DNA of 64,000 bases from Pseudomonas sp. A-RE-19 (GTDB lineage: Bacteria; Pseudomonadota; Gammaproteobacteria; Pseudomonadales; Pseudomonadaceae). Where the stretch lies: contig NZ_JAHBDQ010000025.1 of NCBI RefSeq assembly GCF_019956555.1, forward strand, positions 1 to 64,000, given 5' to 3'. Numbering within the stretch: the first letter of the stretch is position 1; each line of letters opens with the position of its first letter. Below the pieces are notes generated by a model. It was not told the origin of the DNA. It made no database searches and saw nothing but the letters and a program-made list of their open reading frames with translations. Positions 55,001-61,400 of the stretch are shown in pieces. Position numbers and translations under genes: made by a program.

Positions 55001-55451
55001 CGAAAGCTTTCTGGCTCTGGGTCTGGACGAAGGCCTGGATCGACGCCTGCGGGTTTGTCGCCAGCTCAGGGCTCAGCTCGTGAAAATCCAGGGCAAACGA
55101 TCCTGCGGGCAGGATCGTTTGCAAGGGTTGCCCGGCGTCTTGAGTGAACACCGTGCGCAAGGTTTCGTGACGTTCGATCAGCGCCTGGACGCTGCGCTGC
55201 AACGCGGCCACATCCAGCGGGCCCTGCAAGCGCAGGGCCGTGGGAATGTTGTAGGCCGCGCTGTGCGGCGCCCATTGCCAGAGAAACCACTGGCGCTGCT
55301 GAGCGTAGGACAACAACAACGGTTCTTCAGCCGTGCGCTTGAAAACCGGGGCAATGTCAAAAAGGTTGACGCCTTTCTGCTTGAGCAGCACCGCCAGAGC
55401 CTTTCTTTGCTTAGCCGAAAGTTGTCCTACCGACTCGATTAACTCTTGCAC
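43065..55451 (-). CDS. Pyoverdine side-chain NRPS A: C-A-T-E / C-A-T / C-A-T-E
   Basis: The 4128-residue synthetase has three modules.
- Module 1: C (about 45-480, HHIVSDGWS), A (530-930), T (LGGDSIISI, about 1054), E (1115-1530, HHLVVDGVSW, NYLGQFD).
- Module 2: C (1575-2010, HHILMDGWS), A, T (about 2554).
- Module 3: C (2650-3090), A, T (about 3635), E (3700-4120).
Specificity residues read DFWNVGMVHK (Thr), DLWNNALTYK (close to the Ala code) and DGECCGGVTK (Lys-like). The predicted contribution is D-allo-Thr, Ala, D-Lys. The protein ends right after the last E domain with no thioesterase, so another synthetase must follow. Start is GTG with AGGGG upstream, 12 nt after NRPS B. T2 and the following linker suggest a lost E domain. 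Confidence 0.93.
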   Translation of the reverse strand: MQELIESVGQLSAKQRKALAVLLKQKGVNLFDIAPVFKRTAEEPLLLSYAQQRQWFLWQWAPHSAAYNIPTALRLQGPLDVAALQRSVQALIERHETLRTVFTQDAGQPLQTILPAGSFALDFHELSPELATNPQASIQAFVQTQSQKAFDLQTGPLLRAALLQVTPHDHVLVLTLHHIVSDGWSLQVMIEELVQLYAGFNLGHDAGLPALPIQYADYALWQRQWMEAGEQERQLAYWQHKLGGEQPVLELPTDRARPVEQSFVGASHNLILDPALSDSLKAFARRENVTLFVLLLASFQALLHRYSGQADIRVGVPVANRGRVEIERLIGFFVNTQVLKADVDGQASFVDLLRQVRQTAQEAQAHQDLPFEQLVEALEPGRSLSHSPLFQVMFNHQAESRISVQTRLNGLSIEPLEWQSATAQFDLVLNTTEQAHGIEAVLKYATDLFEASTIERLAQHWRNLLRAIVQDPTQRIAQLPVLDDAQQQQLLAHWNPSPVVHPVSQCIHQLIEAQAEHRPDAPAVVFAGQRLTYAELNRRANQWAHRLIARGVGPDVRVGVAVERSLDMIVAIVAVLKAGGAYVPLDPSYPDDRLRYMIEDSGIELLLTQGHLLAQLPIPPGLACLDLNQPPQEISAANPPCLTTADNLAYVIYTSGSTGKPKGALLPHGNVIRLFSATDHWFGFGPEDSWTLFHSYAFDFSVWEIFGALLHGGKLVVVPHDVTRSPEEFYTLLCDEQVTVLNQTPSAFKPLMQVASASSRNPALRYVVFGGEALEVQSLRPWFERFGDRAPTLINMYGITETTVHVTCRPLSMADLQQAHSSPIGEPIVDLSWYLLDDALNLVPQGCIGELYISGAGLARGYLNQPGMSATRFVPDPFNPVAGERLYRTGDQARRRGDGVIEYTGRIDHQVKIRGFRIELGEIETQLLNHDAVREAVVLAVEGLSGQQLAAWIVPSEPLDADAHASLRDSIKAQLRENLPDYMVPVSWVFLERLPLTANGKLDRKQLPNPDVSLVQEAYAAPRSELEQRLAEIWQDVLKVERVGLNDNFFELGGDSIISIQVVSRARLAGIRFSPKDIFQHQTVQRLATVAQQSDAVQAMQGDVLGTAVLTPIQQYFFATEIPERQHWNQSILLTPAEPLHAAALEQALEHLQRHHDALRLRYRQTAGDWVQEHAAVDQPNALLRTVALPDSEALPALCLELQRSLNLSDGPLIRAVLVDLPDASQRLLLVIHHLVVDGVSWRILLEDLQTAYQQLSAGTPLRLPAKTTAFKDWGERLQAYARSAGLEAELDYWRGQLAEAPADLPLDNPDGQLQNRFERSVDTRLDAERTRQLLQQAPAVYRTQVNDLLLTALARVLCEWSASDSALVQLEGHGREDLFDDLDLSRTVGWFTSMFPVRLTPQASLEASIKGIKEQLRAIPNKGIGFGLLRYLGNDAAKTALSGLSQPKVTFNYLGQFDNNFDEGALWVPATEDKGAGQDEQAPMSNWLTIDGRVYQGQLSLTWTYSGDVFEEATINALARAYEVALGELIDHCLSHPSGGLTPCDVPLAGLSQAHLDSLPIAAQRIEDIYPLAPMQQGILFHSLYDADASAYVYQMLLDIDGLDVARFQQAWQRVVDRHEVLRAGFIWGRNGLDTPLQVIYRQLTLEMPEVDVRAEPDVQAVLEARALADRERGFDLQNPPLLRLCLLRTADDRHRLIFTCHHILMDGWSNSRMFGEVLQDYAGHPVPSAQGRYRDFLAWLQRQDKDAAQAFWRGQLAELDEPTRLASACHGQTVPGPGKGVHKLTFDAAFTQRLNGFSRQQQVTLNSLVQAAWLLVLQRYTGQSSVAFGATVSGRPVDLPGIEQQLGLFINTLPVIASPPATCSVSDWVRSVQDKNLLLRDYEQTPLQDIQRLAALNGEALFDTLLVFENYPVSDTLEANPGGLRFSGLEHREQTNYGLTLIAGAGEVLSLDFNYLTEHFAERSIVGLAAHLQAVLRQFLDAPQRLLGEIGLLPASELRTLAEWNDHHAAYPAQALIHQGFEAQVEARPQAIALRHAGAGLTYAELNRRANQLARHLQTLGVGAEIRVGVAMPRSAELVIALMAVLKAGGTYVPLDPDYPADRVAYMLDDSQARVLLTQPHLLSQLPETQAQVVWVEAGGQAFADLAPHNLEGRIDSANLAYVIYTSGSTGKPKGVAIAHRNVQALIHWSHEVYSEQELQGVLASTSVCFDLSVWEIFVTLARGGSIIMARNALELPDLPERDQVRLINTVPSAIAALQRAGQIPSGVRIINLAGESLKQGLVDALYRETSVEHVYDLYGPSEDTTYSTCTRREAGGQANIGRPLVNTTAHLLDAQLQAAPVGVAAELYLAGDGITRGYLFRPGLTAERFVPNPLASNGERMYRTGDLTRLREDGVIEYIGRIDHQVKVRGFRIELGEIEARLLAHDSVHEGVVLAVEGHSGQQLVAYVVPAQADLSPQQQDDLSEVLKAGLKAHLPDYMVPAQWLFIEQLPLTPNGKLDRKALPTPDANQLQRDYVAPRTALEQQIAGIWQDILKLERVGVTDNFFTLGGDSIISIQVVSRARQAGIRFTPRDLFQQQTVERLARVVQVNVPLENDESPVSGSTAFKRSSPPGSHGLTPSDFPLARLDQTQLDALPVPAAAIEDIYPLSPMQEGMLFHTLSDNGSSLYVNQVSLPVKGLDVERFRAAWEYIIERQAILRTSFHWQDGLTKPLQIVQYHAALQMQVLDWRGQDISDTRIAAFATEDRALGFDLAEAKLQRLTLLRLSDDQYQMVWTSHHILMDGWSSSRLFGEVLQYYAKGQVSGENGRYRDFIAWLQAQDQDTQELFWKARLAAVNEPTALSQAIHPRHSADVSGHDAIYSNWDSAQTTRLLQFCRDLRITPNTLIQGAWLLLLQRYTGQRTVTFGATVSGRPESLPNVGNMLGLFINTLPIIQTPEPDLRLADWLNQVQVYNLDIRDYSQAPLADVQRWSNLGGQALFDSIVVFENFPIDDRLQEENDTDLTFGKSIGHGVTNVPMDLAVMLGDELSIEYLYLRSHFSAEAVEGIRLTLENTLEAMMRAPYERLGNLQRLSSEQWQAMQTWSAEPLSDHQPQLLPELISRHALSQPEAIAVQCAGMSLSYGELERRANRLAHCLIEHGAGLEVVIGVALPRSLEMVVSFLAVLKSGAAYVPLDIDYPPERLAYMIEDSGMALLLTQSSLRETLPAPEGLLHLELDHLDESRYGDEAPVCRVLEHGLAYLVYTSGSTGRPKGVAVTQGPLSMHCQAIAKLYEMDTRSCELHFMSFAFDGAHERWLSTLYSGGRLVVRDGCLWTPEQTYQALHDYGVTIACFPPAYLKQLAEYAAASGIAPPPVRIYCFGGDAVPEQTFEQVKAALRPEYFTNGYGPTETVVTPMLWKVPVSQQCEAAYAPIGRAVGARSLYVLDEDLNPLPPGFAGELYIGGYGVARGYHGRPDLTCERFVPNPFASGERLYRTGDLVRLRQDGVVDYVGRIDHQVKVRGFRIELGEVEASLRQLAQVSDALVIARDNASGKQLIGYVVTDAGQELGDELKAGLRTTLPEYMVPAQIVCLSAFPVTPNGKLDRRALPEPEFKSEAYVAPRNQQEQLLADIWAQVLQVEQVGISDNFFELGGDSILSLQVISRVRNHPTLQMDLKLRDLMRYQTIAGIVEQDVVKAGTAQPSVDLTQVASEGLFNLLPIQEWFFAEGMAEPHHYNQSLLLSARQTLDLDALEQALGWIENHHDALRLRFCQEGGRWLQRYAALTDRREPVLWRREAENSEQVEALANLTQRSLKLDDGPAWRAVHIALPDGQARLLMVIHHLVVDTVSWRILLDDLKAAYEACVMGIEPQLPIRTSSYRAFAEALQAQAPMIAEQELGYWLEQLDQPGVDLPCDNRRGKNQVRHQAQARLKLSREHTEQLLKQAPAVYRTQINDLLLSTLSRALCRWSEQPSALILLEGHGREDLFESIDLSRSLGWFTSMFPVRLTPDSADIGASIVNVQAQLAAIPQKGIGYGVLRHLAGPQLGRQLADLPQARVTFNYLGQFDQSFDEQALLVPALEETGDNYCLQANLGNWLEIVGQVYDGQLALRCIYSTQRYRASTMERFMQDYQRELEALIEHCMARVG

Positions 55452-55463
55452 GCGTTGTTCCCC

Positions 55464-58400
55464 TCAAGAAATCAGTTTTTCCAGATCATCGAGGGATAGA
55501 CGTTTGAGGGCCTCCAGGGATTTAGCCAATTCGTCCTGAACCGGCGATAAATCAACGCGCAATGCTTCGATACGGGTGCAGAACGCTTGCAGGGTGTCGG
55601 CTTCGAACAGCGCCTTGAGCGGCACCTTGTCACCCAGGCGTTCCTTGATTCGGGTCACCACTAGCGTCGCCAGCAGCGAATGCCCGCCCAACTGGAAGAA
55701 GTTGTCCGTCAGGCCCACGCGCTCGACTTCCAGCACCTCCTGCCAGACGGTCGCCACTGCCCATTGCAGATCGGTGCGCGGCGCGTCGTAACGCTGCAGC
55801 GTCGGATTGCCGCCCAGCGCCATCAGGGCCTTGCGGTCGAGCTTGCCATTGGGGGTCTGCGGCAGTGCGTCGATCACATGCAGATGGCCCGGCACCATGT
55901 GCGCCGGCAAACGACTGGCCAGGGCCGCCCGCAGGTTTTCCGCCAGCAGTTGACGGTCGCTCGCCACCACATAGGCATGCAGATGCTTGCCCGCCGCGCC
56001 CTCCTGCGCCAGCACCACGGCTTCGTGCACGTCGGGCTGCTCCAGCAATCGGGCTTCGATCTCGCTCAGCTCGATGCGAAAGCCGCGAATCTTCACCTGA
56101 TGGTCGGCACGACCGATGTACTCAATCGTGTCGCCAGGCCCTTGGCGCACCAGATCGCCGGTGCGATACAGCCGCTCACCATGGGCCGCGAACGGGTCCG
56201 GCACGAAGCGTTCGGCGGTCAGGCCGGGACGCAGCAGGTAGCCACGGGTCACCCCGGCACCGGCCAGGTACAACTCGGCCGCCAGCCCTGCCGGCAACAC
56301 CTGCAACTGGCTGTCGAGCAGGTAGGCCACGGTGTTGTCCAGTGGCCGCCCGATGTTCGCCCGGCCGTTGGCGGTGCGCAGGGTGAAGGTCGAATAGGTG
56401 GTGTCTTCCGACGGCCCGTACAGGTCATAAACCTGCTTGACCGACGTGCTGGCGTACAGCGTATCGACCAGCGTCTGCTTGAGCGGCTCGCCGGCCAGAT
56501 TGAGGGTGGTGACCGACGCCGGAATCTGCCCGGCCCGTTGCAGCGCGGCAATCGCCGACGGCACGGTATTGATCAGCGTCACTCGCTCACGGGCCGGCAA
56601 CTCGGACAGCGCCAGGGCGTTGTCCGCCAGCACCAGGCAACCGCCACTGGCCAGCGTGACGAAAATCTCCCACACCGACAGGTCGAAGCAGATCGAGGTC
56701 GAGGCCAGCACGCCACGCATCTGCTCATCGCGGTAAACACCCTGCGACCACTGGGTCAGCGCCGCGAGGTTGGCATGGGTAATCGCCACGCCTTTGGGCT
56801 TGCCGGTGGAGCCGGAGGTGTAAATCACGTAGGCCAGATTCTGCGCAACGATCCGGCTGACAGGCGCCGTGGACGGATACCCGGCGAGCCATTCGGCGCC
56901 CTCTTCGACCAACAACACTTGAGACGGCAACGCCTCGGGCAACATTGTCTGCAACGCGGCTTCGGTCAGCAGCACCGCTGCGCAACTGTCCTCGAGCATG
57001 TGCAGCAAGCGCGCTTGCGGATACTCCGGGTCCAGCGGCACGTAGGCACCACCGGCCTTGAGGATCGCCAGCAGCCCGACCAGCATGTCCGGCGTGCGGC
57101 GCATGCACACGCCGACCCGCACTTCCGGCCCGACGCCCAGCGTTTGCAGCTTGTGCGCCAGTCGATTGGCCCGAGCGTCGAGGGTGCGGTAATCGAGGGT
57201 CTGTTCGGCAAACAACACCGCCGCAGCCTGCGGTTGGCGTTGTACCTGCGCGTCGATGCGCTCGACCACGCTGCGCGCATCCAGCGTCGTGATCGCAGCC
57301 TTGCCCCAGTCGACAGCCGCTTGACCCAGTGCGCCGTCCAGCAGTTGCAACGCGCCCAGAGGCTGCGAAGCATCCGTCATGAATTGCATCATCAGGCCTT
57401 CGAGCTGGGTGCTCAGGTCGGCGATGGTGGCGTGATCGAAGCAGGCCTGATCGAAGCTCAAGCCCAGGGTCAACTCACGACCGGTGACCGCCACCAGTGT
57501 CAGCGGATAATGGGTCTGCTCCTGACGCTGGATGGTGGAAAACTCCAGCCCGGTGGCAGTGCCTTGGGCCAGCGCTTCGGCCATCGGGTAGTTCTCGAAC
57601 ACCAGAATACTGTCGAACAGCGCGCCCGCGCCCTGCCCCGCCCAGCGCTGGATATCGTAGAGCGGCGTGTGCTCGTGTTCGCGCAGGGCCAGGTTGAGGC
57701 TCTGCACCTGCTGAATCCACTGGCCGACCGGGATCTCGGCGGACGGCGAAGCCACCACCGGCAAGGTATTGATGAACAGGCCGATCTGCTGCTCGACGCC
57801 GGGCAAGTCCGTCGGCCGACCGGCCACAGTCGCGCCGAAAGCTACGGTGTCCTGGCCGGCATAGCGCTGCAACAGCACCAGCCACGCGGCTTGCATCAGG
57901 GTATTGAGGGTGACCTTCTGTTCGCGGGCGAAGCGGTTCAAATCACCAGTTTGTTGTTCGCTGAACACATGTTGGTAATCGGCATAACCGCTGGCCGGCG
58001 TCTGGCTGACCGGCAGCGCGCTGGCCAGGCGGGTCGGCTCCTGAAGGTCAACCAGCGCCGACGTCCAGAACCCGCGACTGGCCTGAACATCGCGCTGGCC
58101 CAGCCACTCGATGTAATCGCGATAGCGCCCCGGGGTCGCCGCCGGTGTCATGCCGGCATAGCGTTGCAACACCTCGCCGAACAACTGCGAGGTGCTCCAG
58201 CCATCCATCAAGATGTGATGACTGGTGTAGATCAAGTGATGCTGCGCCTCACCGGTTTGCACCAGCAAGACTCGCAACAGCGGGGCCTGGTCGAGTTCGA
58301 AACCGGCGGCCAGATCCTCCCGGGCCAACTGATCGAGCGCTGCGTAAAGGTCATCACGACCGCGCCAGTCCTGCACGGTCATGGGCATCTGCACCATCTG

Positions 58401-61400
58401 CCTGACAATCTGCACCGCCGCGTCGGCGTCCTCGGGCCAGACGAATACTGTGCGCAGAATCTCATGGGCCTCCAGCGTCTGCTGCCAGGCCTGACGGAAA
58501 CGCTCGGCGTCCAGCTGCCGCACATCGACGCGCAACTGGTTGGTGTAGGCCGGGCCGTCCGGCTCGTTGAGGCTATGGAACAGGATGCCCTGCTGCATCG
58601 GCGACAACGGATAGAGGTCGCTGATCTCCCGTGCCGGCACCGGCAGCGCCGACAGTTGCGCTTGCGTCAGGCGCACCAGATTGAAGTCCGACGGCGTGAC
58701 CCCGGCATGCTCACCGACAGTGCAATGTTCGATCAGTCGTTCCAGTTCATGGCAATAAGCATCGGCCAGTGCCTGAATGGTTTGCGGGCGGTACATGCCC
58801 TGGCCGAACGTCCAGCTCAATTCCAGCTCACCGCCATAGACCTGGCCGTCGACGCTCAGCCAGTTGCCCAAGGGCGCCTCTTCATTCTGCTGCTCACCGG
58901 TGCTGTCGGCGGTCGGCACGAACAGCGCGCCGTCAGTTGCACTGAACGCACCGTCGAACTGCCCGAGGTAGTTGAACGTGATGCGCGGCGGCGGCAATTC
59001 ACGCAGCGGTTCGAAGCCGGCGAGGTAGCGCAGCACGCCGTAGCCGATGCCTTTGCCCGGCACGGCTCGCAGTTGTTCCTTGATCGCGCACAGCGACATG
59101 CCCGACTCTGCCTGTGGGGTCAGACGCACCGGAAACAGGCTGCTGAACCAACCCACGGTGCGACTCAAATCCAGGTCGTCGAACAGGTCTTCGCGACCAT
59201 GACCTTCGAGCTGGATCAGCACCGACTCCTGCTCGCTCCAGTCACACAGCACCCGCGCCAGGGCGGTCAGCAGCAAGTCGTTGATCTGGGTGCGATAGGC
59301 GGCCGGTGCCACTTTGAGCAGCGCGTGGGTCAGCGATTTGTTCAGGCGTGAAGTGGCCCGAGCGGCCTGACGGCGGGTCTGGACGGTCTCGGGAAAATCC
59401 CTCGGCAAGTCGTTGTTACCGACCTCCAGCGTGCGCTGCCAATAATCGCGTTCGGCCTTCAAAATATCGCTTTGCCCGTAACGGTGCAGGTGTTGCGCCC
59501 AGGCCTGGAGCGAACTGCTTTTGCCCGGCAGGACAATCGCCTTGCCTGCCGCCAACGCGGTATAGGCTTGCTGCAAATCTTCCAGCAGCACCCGCCAGGA
59601 CACGCCATCCACCACCAAGTGATGGATCACCAGCAGCAAACGTTGTGTAGCGTCAGGCAGGTTCACCAGCACCGCCCGCACCAGCCGGCCCTGTTGCAGA
59701 TCGAGACTGCGCTGGGCCTCGGTGACCAGCGCGGGTAAATCGGCAAGGTCGTCCAATGCCCGCACCCACAACAGGTCTGTGTGGCGCTGCGTCTGGAATG
59801 TCGCCTGCCAGTGTTCGCCCGATGCCTGGAAACTCAGGTTCAGCGCATCGTGCTGCTCGATCAGGGCGGCCAATGTGTTGCTTAGATGGGCCGCGTCCAG
59901 AGGGGATTGCGGCTGCAGCATCACCGACTGATTCCAGTGATGACGCTGGGGGATGTCCGTCTGGAAGAAGCGCGCCTGGATCGGCAACAACGGCAGCTCG
60001 CCGCCGATTTTTTGCGCGACGCTGGCCGCCGGTTTGCTCTCGATCAATTTGGCCACCGCCGCCAACTGGCCGATGGTCTGCTTCTCGAACAGTTGCTTGG
60101 GGCTCAGCTTGATGCCCTGGCGTTTGGCCCGGGCGATGATTTGCAAGCTGAGGATCGAATCGCCGCCCAGCTCGAAGAAGTTGTCGGTGCTGCCCACTTG
60201 TTCAAGCTTCAGGACATCGGCCCAGATGGCGGCAAGCTTCTGTTCGAGCTCGCCCACCGGGGCGACAAATTGCTGCGTCACCAGCCCCGGCACCGGCAAG
60301 GCACGCATGTCCAGTTTGCCGTTGGCAGTCAGCGGCAAGCGCTCCAGAACCACGATCTGCGCCGGTACCATGTACTCCGGCAGGCAGGCCTGCAACTGCT
60401 GACGCAAGGCGTCGACATTCAATGGCAGGTCAGGTGCGGCCACGCAGTACGCCACCAGTTGCAGGCGCGTTTCATCGCCGTCCAGCGGCAAGGCCAACAC
60501 AGCGGCCTCGCTCACGCCGTTCAGGCCCAGCAGTACCCGGGCGACTTCCGCCGGTTCCACTCGATAGCCGCGCACCTTGACCTGGTCGTCGGCACGCCCG
60601 ATGAATTCCAGCGCTCCCTGACGGTTGCGGCGCACCCGGTCACCGCTGCGGTACACCCGCGCGCCGACGGCGCCAAACGGATCCGGCAGGAAACGTTCGG
60701 CGGTCAGCCCCGGCTGCCCGAGGTAACCCAGCGCCACACTGTCACCGCCGATGTACAGCTCGCCCGCCACCTGATCGGCGACCCCGTTGAGCACATCGTC
60801 CAGCACGTAGACATGCGCGCCCGGCAGCGGACGACCGACCGGCACGCCGCGAGCACCGTCGAGATCCTTGAGCTCATGGGTCAACACGCCGACCGTGGTT
60901 TCGCTCGGGCCATAGTGGTTGATAAACCGGCAGCCCGGCTTGAGTCGCCGCACCTGTTCGAGCAATGCCGGCGAGCAGGCCTCGCCACCCACGATCAGTG
61001 CATGTTGCGGCAACACATCGGCGGCCCGGGATGCCTGCATCAGCGCCGACAAATGCCCCGGCACGATCTTCAACACGCCCACTTGGTGCCCGGCCATGTA
61101 ATCGGCAAACCGGTCCGGGTCGAAGCCCAATTCCTCCGGCAATACATGCAGCAAGCGGCCGGAGCACAAGGCGCCGAACAGCACGGTAAACCCCAGGTCC
61201 GCGGCAATGGTCGAGACCAGCGCCATGCTTGCCGCCGGCTCCAGCGCCAGACGTTCCAGCGCACCGCGCACATAACTGGCCAGGGCGCCGTGGCTCACCA
61301 GCACGCCTTTGGGTTGGCCGGTGGAACCGGAGGTGTGAATCACATAGGCCGGTGCATCCGCCGACACGGTCAGCGAAGGCTGCGTCGTCGGCTGGTCCTG

